Shown here piece after piece: positions 22,349-35,089 of a stretch of DNA of 64,000 nt (its first letter is position 1; every line of letters begins with the position of its first letter). A model generated the notes under the pieces. It did not search any database. It was not told the origin of the DNA and was given only the letters and a program-made list of their open reading frames with translations. Source of the stretch: Bolinopsis microptera. Its lineage: Eukaryota > Ctenophora > Tentaculata > Lobata > Bolinopsidae. The stretch is taken from contig NC_087077.1 of NCBI RefSeq assembly GCF_026151205.1, positions 1,304,001 through 1,368,000 on the forward strand, written 5' to 3'. The position numbers and the translations under genes are program-made.

Positions 22349-23247
22349 ATCGCGCGTCTAACTGTTCTACTATTATCGAGTTCTAATCAGCAGTATCATT
22401 GATTATTGTAAGTCGGAGAATTGAATGATAAACATCAGTTACGACTAAAAAGCGGGCCGGGTTTATACAAATTTCCGGGGCGGGATGATATCACCTTGAG
22501 ATGTTTATCTAACAGCGGGCCGGGCTGAGTGATAATATGATCCCGCGTCGAAATCCCGGAGATATTTATAAGTAATCAATTGCACTTAAAAGTAATGTGA
22601 TATTTTAAAAGTAATATAAATTATAATGTGATATTTTCCCATTTTAAATGCTTTTTTACGAATTGGCAAATTTTCAAATTTGAAATTCGAGAGTTTACAA
22701 ATTCGAGTTTACAAATTCGCAGTAGTTATAGTTAGCAATGATCATTAATCCTCGCGCTACCATCCCGAAACAAATTTGTATAGCATAGCCTCATAGAAAT
22801 AAAGCTGAAAAATATCGAACGGTTTTTGTTGGCTCAATCTGCAAACATTTGTTAACAAAATTAATAATTTCACGATAACTGCCATTTTGCGGAAGGTCAA
22901 ATGATGTGGGTAGTTTGTTTCGGGATTTTGACTTCCAGTACCCCAATTTGGTTTCATACCATCATAAATTAACTGACTAATTGGTTTGTGGGCAAAAATT
23001 TCATCCAATCTGTCAAATGTGTGTTCAAAAATTTTCACATCTGAAAATGGGACAGAGTTTTGAAAATATAGCTTTTCGTTTTTGAAAGATTTCTGCGATG
23101 AGCTTCCTCCGACCCGAATCAAACTTCCAGCACCTCAATCATGTCATTTGGCATCTATAGTTGACTGACTAATTGGTTGCGGGTCAGAAATTCGGCCAAA
23201 ACTGTAAAATTTCGGCCCTGGAAGTTTCAACTTCAAAAACTGAAAAT

Positions 23248-26200
23248 GGGACAGAGTATGGGACTGTCAACTGTGCCTATGAATCTGAAAAGTATGCAAT
23301 TCATCCAGGTTCCTTTATAGCGTTTATTATGTTATTTATTGTTGCAAATTGAGCAGCTGAGTGCTGTGTTAACTGTTGCTGATCGGGAGAGACTCGAGGA
23401 TCGAGGGACAATAGTCTTACATGTTCTGGAATTGCCGTTCACACACTACACAGTACACATTCTCGACAATTACTACACACTGCACATTCTTAAATATTAT
23501 CAAGTGTCTAAACGCACTTCATGCCATGAGATGATCAAAATCGGGAGCTTTGCCTTCAGAGGTACGTATCCAGGACGACTCGAACCGAAAATTTTATAAG
23601 TCAACATTTTTTCAAAGTTTTTCTAGAAACTAATAAAATATAAGTACTTTTGGTTTTTAAATTTGTTGTTAGTATATTCATATACTGAGTATCTAGTTTT
23701 TGGGTTATATCGCAAGGCCAGCCGCTTTGACATCGGCAATCTTTATTTTAATTTTGATTGATGATATAATTATAAGCGGGATAAAACAAATTATTTCATT
23801 TCATTTCAACTACTTTTGTTCATGATTCATGCTACCCTGATCATTATTAGCCTAAAAATATTTGTTCGATTTTCGAAGTCCGTACCTACATTCGGAAGGC
23901 TGTTTTGTGGACGTGATTGGTTCCATAAACTTATACTTATAGAAAACGAGATATTTGACCCGCAGATTTATAGGAAAATACGCGAATTTAGTCACCAGAT
24001 TTTAAAGAAAATGCGCGATTTGTCGCAGAGAACTTTAAAAATCGCGAATTGTCGTAAGGATCTAAGAAAATCACGATTTGTCGCGGCAAAAGTGAAAATC
24101 GCGATTTGTCGCGGAGAATGGGGAAAATCGCGTTTCCGCACGTGCCGCGATTTTCTTTTGTCCTTGATGGGACAGTATGATTTTCCAATTTTTTTCGAGA
24201 TTTTGATTTCCAGTACCCCAATTTGGTTTCATACCATCATCAATTAACTAACTAATTGGTTTGTGGGCAAAAATTTCATCCAATCTGTCAAATGTGTGTT
24301 CGGAAAAACTGAAAATGGGACAGAGTATGGGACTGTGCCTATGAATCTGAAAAGTATGCAATACATCCAGGTTCCTTTATAGCGTTTATTATTTTGTTTA
24401 TTGTTGCAAAGTGAGCTGCTGAGTGCTATGTTAACTGTTGCTGATCGGGAGAGACTCGAGGATCGAGGGACAATGGTCTTACATGTTCTGGAATTGCCGT
24501 TCACACACTACACACACACTACACAGTACACATTCTCGACAATTACTACACACTGCACATTCTTAAATATTATCAAGTGTCTAAACGCACTTCATGCCAT
24601 GAGATGATCAAAATCGGGAGCTTTGCCTTCAGAGGTACGTATCCAGGACGACTCGAACCGAAAATTTTATAAGTCAACATTTTTTCAAAGTTTTTCTAGA
24701 AACTAATAAAATATAAGTACTTTTGGTTTTTAAATTTGTTGTTAGTATATTCATATACTGAGTATCTAGTTTTTGGGTTATATCGCAAGGCCAGCCGCTT
24801 TGACATCGGCAATCTTTATTTTAATTTTGATTGATGATATAATTATAAGCGGGATAAAACAAATTATTTCATTTCATTTCAACTACTTTTGTTCATGATT
24901 CATGCTACCCTGATCATTATTAGCCTAAAAATATTTGTTCGATTTTCGAAGTCCGTACCTACATTCGGAAGGCTGTTATGTGGACGTGATTGGTTCCATA
25001 AACTTATACTTATAGAGAACGTGATATTTGACCCGCAGATTTATAGGAAAATACGCGAATTTAGTCACCAGATTTTAAAGGAAATGCGCGATTTGTCGCG
25101 GAGAACTTAAAAAATCTCGAATTGTCGTAAGGATCTGAGAAAATCACGATTTGTCGCGGCAAAATTGAAAATCGCGATTTGTCGCGGAGAATGGGGAAAA
25201 TCGCGTTTCCGCACGTGCCGCGATTTCCTTTTGTCCTTGATGGGACAGTATGATTTTCCAATTTTTTTCGAGATTTTGATTTCCAGTACCCCAATTTGGT
25301 TTCATACCATCATCAATTAACTAACTAATTGGTTTGTGGGCAAAAATTTCATCCAATCTGTCAAATGTGTGTTCAGAAAAACTGAAAATGGGACAGAGTA
25401 TGTGACTGTGCATATGGATCTGAAAAGTATGTAATACATCCAGGTTCCTTTATAGCGTTTATTATTTTGTTTATTGTTGCAAAGTGAGCTGCTGAGTGAA
25501 TTCCTGTGTTAACTGTTACTGATCGGGAGAGACTCGAGGATCGAGGGACAATAGTCTTACATGTTCTGGAATTGCCGTTCACACACTACACAGTACACAT
25601 TCTCGACAATTACTACACACTGCACATTCTTAAATATTATCAAGTGTCTAAACGCACTTCATGCCATGAGATGATCAAAATCGGGAGCTTTGCCTTCAGA
25701 GGTACGTGTTATATCGAGGATGACTCGAACCGAACATTTTATAAGTCAACTTTTTTTTAAAGTTTTTCTAGAAACTAATAAAATATAAGTACTTTTGGTT
25801 CTTAAATTTGTTGTTAGTATATTCATATACTGAGTATCTAGTTTTTGGGTTATATCGCAAGGCCAGCCGCTTTGACATCGGCAATCTTTATTTTAATTTT
25901 GGTTGATGATATAATTATAAGCGGGATAAAACAAATTATTTCATTTCATTTCAACTACTTTTGTTCATGATTCATGCTACCCTGATCATTATTAGCCTAA
26001 AAATATTTGTTCGATTTTCGAAGTCCGTACCTACATTCGGAAGGCTGTTATGTGAACGTGATTGGTTCCATACACTTATACTTATAGAGAACGTGATAAT
26101 TGACCCGCAGATTTATAGGAAAATACGCGAATTTAGTCACCAGATTTTAAAGAAAATGCGCGATTTGTCGCAGAGAACTTAAAAAATCGAGAATTGTCGT

Positions 26201-26725
26201 AAGGATCTGAGAAAATCACGATTTGTCGCGGCAAAAGTGAAAATCGCGATTTGTCGCGGAGAATGGGGAAAATCGCGTTTCCGCACGTGCCGCGATTTTC
26301 TTTTGTCCTTGATGGGACAGTATGATTTTCCAATTTTTTTCGAGATTTTGATTTCCAGTACCCCAATTTGGTTTCATACCATCATCAATTAACTAACTAA
26401 TTGGTTTGTGGGCAAAAATTTCATCCAATCTGTCAAATGTGTGTTCAGAAAAACTGAAAATGGGACAGAGTATGTGACTGTGCATATGGATCTGAAAAGT
26501 ATGCAATACATCCAGGTTCCTTTATAGCGTTTATTATTTTGTTTATTGTTGCAAAGTGAGCTGCTGAGTGAATTCCTGTGTTAACTGTTACTGATCGGGA
26601 GAGACTCGAGGATCGAGGGACAATAGTCTTACATGTTCTGGAATTGCCGTTCACACACTACACAGTACACATTCTCGACAATCTCCAGTCACCTTAATCA
26701 CATACTATTACTACACACTACACAT
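23248..26725 (+). repeat. Family A satellite: 3.2 tandem units of ~1.07 kb
   Basis: Units start at the GGGACAGAG anchor at 23248, 24317, 25390 and 26462; spacings are 1069, 1073 and 1072 bp. Each holds the TGAGCTGCTGAG block, a CACACACTACACAGTACACA tract, GAGGTACGT, a unique ~400 bp segment, 3-4 sub-repeats around AATCGCGATTTGTCGCGG, and a shortened family B piece. The last unit breaks off at ~26690, about 70 bp before the first ORF of the MFS gene. No coding capacity is maintained. Confidence 0.9.
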
Positions 26726-26760
26726 TAACTTGAATGTGGTTGTAATGTTTTAGCTGATTT

Positions 26761-28470
26761 ATGGACTATCATCTCGTAGATAACTCTACGGATGATCTTG
26801 AAGTTGACGGCAAATATTGCAATATTGTTTGTTTTATGGATCGTTTCAATGTTATGATAGTACACACTCAAACCAGAAGAAGCTTCCAAATAATAATGGA
26901 AAACGGTGAGAATGACGTCCTGGTTGATAAAGACGACCAGCAACAAACAACTTGGACAAGGAATGATAAGATGTTGTTGATATGTTGCCTTCTATGCGAC
27001 TTTGCAGATGGAACAGAACTGGATTTGCCTGGTTGGTGTAACTTTCAAAGTTGTATCTACTTCTGTCTCGATTTATTTTTGAAGTGAAAATTTTTAATTT
27101 CTTTCTGCACATTTCATTTTACAAGATAGCCTTCCTTGTATTGAAAACCTCACTCCTAATCTGTAAAACACACGAGGAAGCCTGATAACCATATTTCCTC
27201 ACGTATTAGGAATGTTAACTCAACAAGTTTCATGTGACATTGGACTGTCTCATTGGAAAGAAGGATTATTGGATTACATTCTGTTCTTCTCTTTAGCAGT
27301 TTCAGTTATGATTGCAGGACCATTGGCAAAAGGGTAGGGTCAAAGTATTTTTCTAGACGATTTTAACTGTAACCCTCAAGCTGCAGTGAAACATTTGCTA
27401 GTAGTAATACAGAAATTCGAAAAATAGATTTAATGATATTGTATCTCAGGTTTGGAAAACGGAAGACGGTTTTAATCTCGCTATATCTGAGTGTATGCAG
27501 TTTAGTTATCCTTGGCATAGTTGCAAACTTTACAGCTCTTCTTCTTGCTCGAGCCCTCCTTGGCTTTTGTTGTGGACTCAGATACAACAGTCTTTTTGTT
27601 TGGGCCGCTGAAATAGCTTACAATAAAAAGATTCTAGACAGGATTTTGTTGATAACACAGATATTCTTCATTGCCGGGTCAATGTGGTCGTCAGTGTTGG
27701 GGTTCCTACTACTTGATTGGATTGGATGGAGGAAGTTTCTACTTTTCTCGACATTGCCCGTACTCATTCTTCCGATCATCATGGTTCACTTCTGTGTAAA
27801 AGATACAAAAGTCCCACAAATAGAAGGGTCAGAAGAAGCAGAACAGCCAGAAACAGTGACTGAACAGCCAGAAACAGTGACTGTTTCAAACTTCGCAGCT
27901 AGAACCACAAAAATGGGGCTGCTCATTGCTTGTGTTTCTTTTAATGGCTGGTTGACCACCCTCCTCGTTCCAGCGTTGATCCAGCTGCTTAAGATCAATG
28001 AAGCAGGACCAAACATTGATTGCTCAGTTACCATGACTCAAGGGCCGGAACTCTTGTTACTGGCACTTGTTAACTTCGCAGGTATGCCCGCTTTATTCCT
28101 TATGCACTGTATAAAAGACAAAATTGGATTTCGTAAACTGCAGGGGTTTGTTTCCCTAATATACGTAGCAAACTTTGTACTGATGCTCACACAACAAAAC
28201 CTTGCGGTAGCGATTTTAACTAACTTCATGACGAGGTTTTTGAATGGGATAATTGATTTGGGCTACACCTATGTCCTCTACGACGTGAATAACTTCGGAA
28301 CGTCAAACTTTGAAGTAGGAACTAGCATTGCAACCACAATTGGCTTGATTGGTGGAATGGCTGGGTCGGGCATGGTTTCATTTGCCTCCACATCATCTGT
28401 TATAATCACTGCTTTGATGGTCAGTGTGGTTCAGGTTATGGTTGTTGTTTCTATGACAGAGGTTCAGTAA
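26761..28470 (+). CDS. MFS transporter, SVOP/SLC22-like, three exons (426-471 aa)
   Basis: Twelve-helix secondary transporter, likely for organic ions; substrate unknown. Exons: (26761 or 26896)-27031, 27210-27333 and 27450-28470. Splice junctions are GT-AG and phases match across both introns. Start candidates are ATG 26761 and the inner ATG 26896 (MENGEND), the latter giving 426 aa with a short acidic cytoplasmic tail. Helix 1 (MLLICCLLCDFADG) and helix 2 (LLDYILFFSLAVSVMIAGPL) lead into MFS motif A, AKGFGKRKT, formed exactly across intron 2. The central loop carries a duplicated heptad EQPETVT. The C-terminal half has six further helices ending VQVMVVVSMTEVQ. The length is slightly short for SVOP relatives. 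The family A satellite ends just upstream. Confidence 0.75.
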
Positions 28471-29073
28471 CAATATGCTGAATAGGTGAGCAGGTTTAAA
28501 TAGTCACGGACACAAGGTTAGATAGAAAAGTGCTCAACACATTAGGCCAGGTTTCAAAACGAGGAAGTGATCTGGAAGTCCTTTCCGAAACTTAGTTAGA
28601 GCTGAGGAATAATCTGAAACTGTTTATTTTAGATTCCGTATCAACCCTGACAGCTTAGAATTCTAGACTTACACTTACACTTTACAGTTATGAGTTATAT
28701 CACGACAAACTTTCGACCTAATATGACCGTTAGACACTCTCACTGCAAAGAGACACAAACATTGTCCACTTTTAGAAGAACATCCCAGATTTCCTGCATG
28801 AAAGCGAAGTTGATAAGAAAAGACGGAGACTAAAAACACAAAGGATTGGAGAATAACAATCAGAGAGTCTTCTTCTCAACCTATCTGGGGACCATCCCGG
28901 TTCAATCCCTTTGTCATATTTTCAAGTAATTCTAGTTTATCCATATTCCATAAATGTATAATACTTACATAAATACATCTGAGTAACAAGATTTGAAGTT
29001 TATTTAATTGTTTCAACCATGTACAATGTACATGTAATAATGTGTTGAACTAAATTAGCGTAATTCCTTCAAT
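28471..29073. other. 3' flank of the MFS gene
   Basis: No further exon or repeat recognised. Short AT-rich tracts near 28950-28985 could serve polyadenylation. Confidence 0.4.
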
Positions 29074-29440
29074 TTATGTGATCAATTCACATAAATTCAT
29101 GATACAAGTTTGATTGTGTGTTGTTTTACTGAGAAGCATGAGAATCATGATCAAACTGTGCATCATTAAACGACGGTCGTTGCCTTTGCGAATTGAAAAT
29201 ACTGTAAAGATGTAATTTATAGTTTGCTTAACTTTCAAATATTGATGATTTACCGTAATATCTAGAGGCTGGAACAAGTTTGTCATGTTGGCGGGGACTA
29301 GCTCATGAACTATGTTGTTGAGTGCCATAATTTCGTTGACTTTTTCCGCCAAGTGACCCTTGAAAACATCATATACTAGTAAAGTTTTCTGTGCCTCTGG
29401 CAGACCAAGGAGAACCTTTCCTTCGTTAACTTACGGCACA
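29074..29440 (-). mobile_element. pogo/Tigger-like DDE transposase remnant
   Basis: On the minus strand a frame reads KVLLGLPEAQ, then LLVYDVFKGHLAEKV, then VPANMTNLFQPLDITVN. The YDVFKG block and the later PAN-T-FQPLD-TVN block are characteristic of the C-terminal half of DDE_1 transposases of the pogo/Tigger/CENP-B class. Only ~120 codons remain, one stop is visible upstream (near 29430), and the N-terminal DNA-binding part is absent. Confidence 0.65.
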
Positions 29441-29510
29441 ATAAAGTTCTCATAGTTGTCATATTCTGAACAAAAAGTTCGAAGTGGAAAAATGTTTGAA
29501 AAAAATTCAA

Positions 29511-29619
29511 CGGACTTTAACTTAGACGGACCTTAAATGAACGGACTTTGTTTGAACGGACATTAAGATGAACGTTAGGGCGTCCAGCGTTCAATTAATG
29601 TCCGTCCAAATAAGGTCCG
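29511..29619. mobile_element. Hairpin MITE-like element related to 14451-14522
   Basis: The core palindrome at 29542-29619 has a left arm with CGGACTTTGTTTGAACGGAC and a right arm that is its near inverse, ending TAAGGTCCG. An additional half copy lies at 29511-29541. The direct motif GAACGGACNTTAA recurs. Confidence 0.65.
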
Positions 29620-29699
29620 ATAAGGTATATTTAGCAATAGCATTAAGACTATACATTCATGTTATTTTCTTACCTTTCTTTTGACGTATCACCTAGAGA

Positions 29700-29880
29700 T
29701 CATTGGACCTCGTTAGTCGTTAGACATCTATAAGGATCCAGTTAGTGACGAGCTCTGAAGTAATCATTCGACCTCATTAATACTGATCCTGCCAGTTACG
29801 AGCTATGAAGTTGTTATTCGACTTCGTTAATGCTGATTCTGTCAGCGAAGAGTTGTGAAGAAATTAATGAAGGCCTTGTT
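29700..29880. repeat. Degenerate ~55-bp direct repeat, three copies
   Basis: Three imperfect copies of the pattern CGACCTCATTAAT, then CTGATCCTG, then CAGTTACGAGC and TGAAGT. No ORF. Confidence 0.6.
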
Positions 29881-30409
29881 GATATCCTCGTTCAACAAAT
29901 ATAATCATCTGGTAACCAAATCCCTTATGGCCTGCTTCCGACAATATGAAGATCCGAAAACCAAGTGTACCCATATCGGAACTTACTGACTTCATTAGAG
30001 CTTTAGAGAATAATCGAGAAATCGTTATTTAGTTCCAAGATCTGAGAAAAGTTCCATGTCGAATCAAAAGAAACAACTTGAACTAACACCCACCAGTAAC
30101 ATTGCAAACGTATACGAGTTACAAATAGTAAGCCACGACCGCTCCTGGAAGTCCCTGTCTCTCCGTCCTAAACCGATGGGGTTGCACTAGAGGCGGTGCA
30201 TTGGTAACAGAGCTTCAAGACTCCAAGAATCTGTTGCCTATATCTATGATTATTGATTAATATGAATATACACTTTGGGAGTCCCTCTCCAGCAGGAGGA
30301 GTTGGAGACTGGAGAGGTATGGACGCGTTGAGAAAGCCGCCGTTCAGGCAGGCTTACAGTCTAAACCAACCAATAAAAAGAAGAAGAACTCTGGATGTAA
30401 TTATATAAG

Positions 30410-30765
30410 GTATAATGTAATGTTACAGTTAACTCTGAAGTTACAGTTAACTCTAAAGTAAGGTACAAGATAATTTTAACTTTAAATGTAAGGTATAATG
30501 TAACGTTAACTCTAGATGAAAGGTATAATGTAACGTTAACTCTAGATGTAAGGTACAAGATAATTTAACTTTAAATGTAAGGTATAATGTAACGTTAACT
30601 CTAGATGTAAGGTATAATGTAATGTTAACTTTAGAGGAAAGGTACAATGTAACGTTAACTCTAGATGTAAGGTATAATGTAACATTAACTCTAGATGAAA
30701 GGTATAATGTAACGTTAACTCTAGATGAAAGGTATAATGTAACGTTAACTCTAGATGAAAGGTAA
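30410..30765. repeat. 30-bp minisatellite, ~11 copies
   Basis: The unit combines AAGGTATAATGTAACG with TTAACTCTAGATG; variants are shortened near 30460-30480 and 30560-30580. The 30-bp period leaves frames open on the minus strand, giving the artefactual repeat peptide LELTLHYTFH. Confidence 0.9.
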
Positions 30766-31234
30766 ACATATCCGTAAGTAGCCCTAACACAATCTTAAAA
30801 TACCGTTTGTTCATCCTAAAACCTCTATGAAGACTTGAAATACCGATATAGAAGTCCCGATACAATCCTTGGTAGTCCTTTTCGATATTGGTTGAAATCC
30901 TTATTCGTTAATCTTAAGCAAATATGGATAAATTTCTTTCGTCTGAGATCTTTCCTTCATAAGCCCGATTATTAGCTGAGAATTAGTGGCGTCGTTGTTT
31001 ACAATAACTGAGATTCGGCAAAGAAACTGGTGCCACCCGATAAGCCGCTCTGGCGCTTAGCTTATAATAACATCTATGACATACAAGTGCATTTTTAAGC
31101 AATTTACCCTTGAGTATGATAATTATTACCAGTTTTATCGTGTTCGGCGTCCTCTAAAACATAGGGTTACATGATTTCCGCTACGATATTCATTAACAAA
31201 AAATCCTTCTATTTTCAAATCTCTGGGCTAGTAC
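30766..31234. other. Intergenic, no gene seen
   Basis: Unique AT-rich sequence between the 30-bp minisatellite and the inverted family B copies. Confidence 0.4.
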
Positions 31235-31890
31235 TAGTAGTCTGTCCCATTTTCAGTTTTTGAAGTTGAAACTTCCAGGGCCGAAATTTTACAGTTTTGG
31301 CCGAATTTCTGACCCACAAACAATTAGTCAGTCAACTATAGATGCCAAATGACACGATTGAGGTGCTGGAAGTTTGATTCCGGTCGAAAAAAGCTCACAG
31401 CAGATTTCTTAAGAAAACGAAAAGTTAAGTATTTTCAAAACTGTGTCCCATTTTCAGATGTGAAAATTTCTGAACACACATTTGACAGATTGGATAAAAT
31501 GTTTGCCCATAAACCAATTAGTCAGTTAATTGATGATGGTATGAAACCAAATTGGGGTACTGGAAGTCAAAATCTCGAAAAAAATTGAAAAATCATACTG
31601 TTATGTCCCATACTCTGTCCCATTTTCAGTTTTTGAAGTTGACATTTTCAGGGCCGAAATTTAACAGTTTTGGCCGAATTTCTGAACTGCAACCAATTAG
31701 TCAATCAACTAAAGATGCCAAATGACACGATTGAGGTGCTGGAAGTTTGATTCGGGTCGGAGGAAGCTCACACCAGAAATCTTTTAAAAATTAAAAGCGG
31801 TATTTTCAAAACTCTGTCCCATTTTCAGATGTGAAAATTTCTGAACACACAAGAAGTCAAAATCTCGAAGAAAATTGGAAAATCATAGTG
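31235..31890 (-). repeat. Family B satellite units, inverted orientation
   Basis: Two units in reverse orientation relative to all family B copies at 17-26 kb and to the pair at 32505-33290. The second unit is truncated. Confidence 0.8.
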
Positions 31891-32504
31891 TCCCAATTTA
31901 GGGCCTGTCGTGATATCATAGATCGCTTAAGTTCCACCAGGATCTGGTAGTCCTCATAATTCTGCGGCAGTAGTGCGTCCAGGAATGAAGGTGATTGAAG
32001 AAGACATGTTGATGTTGTTCGATGCTTTGGTAGAATTTCATCGTGACCTTATACTATATGGCCCAAGCATATGAACTTGTTATCACAATCGGAGATATAC
32101 CTTCATACGATGCGTGTGATAGGAATGAGGATCATATATGCTGCTTACGAGTTTCAGTTACCCGGTGGATCACACACTGCATACGTGGCTTGAACTGACC
32201 CGAAGGAATTGTGATCAGTGGATCACTTCGAAACACGTGATGTGAACCGACGAATCGTATTCGCAAGATCACTTCGAAATAAGTGACATGAACCGACCCG
32301 ACAAATCACTTAATGGTCCATAAGAAGGATAGGATGTGACCTGAACTTGGAAATAAGTCAGGATATTTTGTCGCAGTAGAGTACACTACCTGGATCGTAG
32401 TGAGACACCTACCCTAGTGCGACAGAGGGTGTTTTTGTCGGACTTCGCACTAGAGTACGTGTCACACTAGAGTACGTGTCGCACTACAGTACGATTACCT
32501 GATT
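31891..32504. other. Unique segment between inverted family B blocks
   Basis: About 610 bp with short internal repeats: ATCACTTCGAAA three times near 32220-32280 and CACTAGAGTACGTGTC twice near 32450-32480. No gene recognised. Confidence 0.5.
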
Positions 32505-33290
32505 TTCCAAGTTTTTTCAAGATTTTGACTTCCAGTACCCCAATTTAGTTTAATACCATCATCAATTAACTGACTAATTGGTTTGTGGGCAAATATTTCA
32601 TCCAATCTGTCAAATGTGCGTTCAGAAATTTTCACATCTAAAAATGGGACAGAGTTTTGAAAATACAACTTTTCGTTTTTTTAAGATTTCTGCTGTGAGC
32701 TTCCTCCGACCCGAATCAAACTTCCAGCACCGCAATTGTGTGCTGGAATTAGTTGACTGACTAATTGGTTGCGAGTCAGAAATTCGGCCAAAAATGTAAA
32801 ATTTCGGCCGTGGAAGTTTCAGCTTCAAAAACTGAAAATGGGACAGAGTATGGGCCAGTATGATTTTCCAATTTTTTTCGAGATTTTGACTTCCAGTACC
32901 ACAATTTGGTTTCATACCATCATCAATTAACTGACTAATTGGTTTGTGGGTAAAAATTTCATCCAATCTGTCAAATGTGCGTTCAGAAATTTTCAAATCA
33001 GAAAATGGTACAGAGTTTTGAAAATACAACTTTTCGTTTTCTTAAGATTTCTGCTGTGAGCTTCCTCCGACCCGAATCAAACTTCCAGCACCTCAATCGT
33101 GTCATTTGGCATCTATAGTTGACTGACTAATTGGTTGCGGGTCAGAAATTCGGCCAAAACTGTAAAATTTCGGCCCTGGAAGTTTCAGCTTCAAAAACTG
33201 AAAATGGGACAGAGTATGGGACAGTATGATTTTCCAATTTTTTCGAGATTTTGACTTCCAGTACCCCAATTTGGTTTCATATCATCATCT
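32505..33290 (+). repeat. Family B satellite units, two copies
   Basis: Same sequence family as 17210-17930. With the inverted block at 31235-31890 it forms a large inverted repeat around ~610 bp of unique DNA. Confidence 0.8.
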
Positions 33291-34860
33291 AAAACTCCTG
33301 ATACTAACACCATCAGTAAAATAGAACACTATTGATATTTCAGTCTTCTTTGGTTGTAAGAGGGATAAGTTGAAACGTGAATATTGTTACTTCTCCTCGT
33401 GAATGTGGGTCCTAGTCCTTCAAACTAACGATTTTATTATAGGTTTAAAGTTCACTTAAGGAAAGTTATCGATCCTAATTTCCAACATGCTTGGAAGAAA
33501 TATTATCATCAATCAGCTTTTATAACACCCCAAATATACCAACTGTGTTATAGAAACTGTCTCCATTAAAGAATACTGGTTTAAAATTAACCTTTAACCT
33601 TCTTCGCCATTATAAGCTTGAATCATTTCTTCACAGTCAAGTAAGAGAACAGTCAAACACTGTGTGTGGGGAGCGACGTAATAACGGACGATTGCTCCAA
33701 GCTCTGGAACGCTATTCTTATTGATAGAAAATATCACTATCTTCTGATTTCGTGTCAAGATGAAACCTCTAAGTTTTCAGCAATTCTGAGAAAGTGGGGC
33801 CCCAAACAAGTAGAATAATCTCTCACTCCATATGCGAGTATAAAATTGGGAAATACGTCCGATATAATATACCGATACGTTACAAGTAACCATTACCTTT
33901 ATCGATACCCCAACTTTCACTTTCGCTTTTGGGAGTAGGAATACCCCCAACTCTAGCATACTCCTCTCACTATCAAAGAAGAAACATTGAGATACATGTC
34001 TAAGCGTTTAATCCCAGCACCCTTCCTCCAATGAGGAACTGGAGCTAACCTCGCCATAAACGGATAATGATTGGATTAGTTATTTTTTACGGATATTTGT
34101 TTTTTTAACTTCTCTCAAATACTTCAACTTATCAGTACCATATAAGCTCCTTCACCGGATTAGTACTTTCGGTACAGAGATAGAAAATGAAGATGAAAAA
34201 GATAGTCCAATTGCTCGTTATGTAATCACAACCTCGAAAATATCTCTTCTCACCACATATTTATTGACTGTCCACACAAGCTCTATCCTACAGGAGTAAA
34301 TCTGTTTTATTAAATCGAATATTGACGCAAATTAAGACACCCAATATTCGCCCACTATTTGAATTGCTTAAATCACAGAGATAAAATTTGTTAACTTCAA
34401 TAAATTCGGTTTTGCTGTTGTTTATTGAGAGTTTCCCAGAACAATACCACTATTTCTGGGCGCGATAGCTTAAACACTAACTTTTCTTATTAGTGAAAAA
34501 CCGGATATTATACGTGCCATAATATAAAGACTATATACCTTATGACCATTTTATACCAAATTCTGGATCCACCCCTATACACTCTTGTTTTATTTATCTC
34601 TCGAAATTACAGCCGTGCCCTTACCTTTACCCTTTATTTCACAAGTTGTAGCCAGTGGAGTATCTCCACTACTAGTATGATATAAAGAGTCATATTTAAA
34701 ACCAGTAGTATCTCTCCTTTTTTCTCTCCATCTTATGTGCATTTTATACTCAATACCACTGACTTTATTCGATCGTATTATCTAAAAGAATTTAAAAATT
34801 GTGTGCGTGTGATTTTTTATATTTTATTTTGCTGCTACGCGCAAGTAAACCCCAGGGCTA
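33291..34860. other. Intergenic, no gene seen
   Basis: AT-rich sequence. ORFs are short and carry no family signature. Nothing repeated elsewhere in the window was noticed. Confidence 0.4.
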
Positions 34861-35057
34861 ACACAGCCCCGGAAGAAAGCCTGAAATGACCACTCTCTTG
34901 AACCCTTGGTGCCGCTCGCCGCTCAGATTTTGCCTCTTGGCTGGTAAGCCGAGTCTTGATCGGATTAACTCACTTCTTCGTACACACAGACCGTAGGGTA
35001 CTTTACCGCTTTGAAGCCGTTGGTATCCTCCTGTGTCCCTGGGGTTTGGCAGTTCTC

Positions 35058-35089
<32 letters not shown>

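Larger units (their letters stand above)
21603..22571 (-). mobile_element. 969-bp Crypton-like insertion with tyrosine-recombinase N-terminal fragment
   Basis: Boundaries are set by the uninterrupted copy at ~16895. The insert is flanked by TAA on both sides (21600-21602 and 22569-22571), which could be a 3-bp duplication or a shared recombination site. It is much GC-richer at its ends than the host. The left end has three strong hairpins; the right end has two direct GCGGGCCGGG copies (22452, 22513) and GCGGGATGAT, inverted with respect to the left hairpin. The minus-strand ORF and E-box cluster are listed separately. No catalytic R..H-x-x-R..Y domain is present, so it is non-autonomous or internally deleted. 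Confidence 0.6.
20785..24245. repeat. Segmental duplication, copy 2 (matches 16230-18925, with insertion)
   Basis: Collinear with copy 1. It carries an extra 969 bp at 21603-22571 and runs into the first unit of the family A tandem array. Confidence 0.8.

Noticed and set aside
23816-24247. 143-codon ORF and similar ORFs at 18.4, 24.9 and 26.0 kb
   Set aside because: All lie in the same position of family A units, end at different stops, and are dominated by the CGCGATTT sub-repeats; no domain.
26725-27112. Minus-strand ORFs opposite the MFS first exon
   Set aside because: Shadows of the plus-strand exon, which is supported by phase-matched splice sites and MFS motifs.
30361-30865. Minus-strand ORFs encoding LELTLHYTFH repeats
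   Set aside because: 30-bp minisatellite translated; not a protein.
32622-33029. 135-codon ORF through family B units
   Set aside because: The frame shifts between units and reads satellite sequence; only the short recurring peptide was kept as a low-interest finding.
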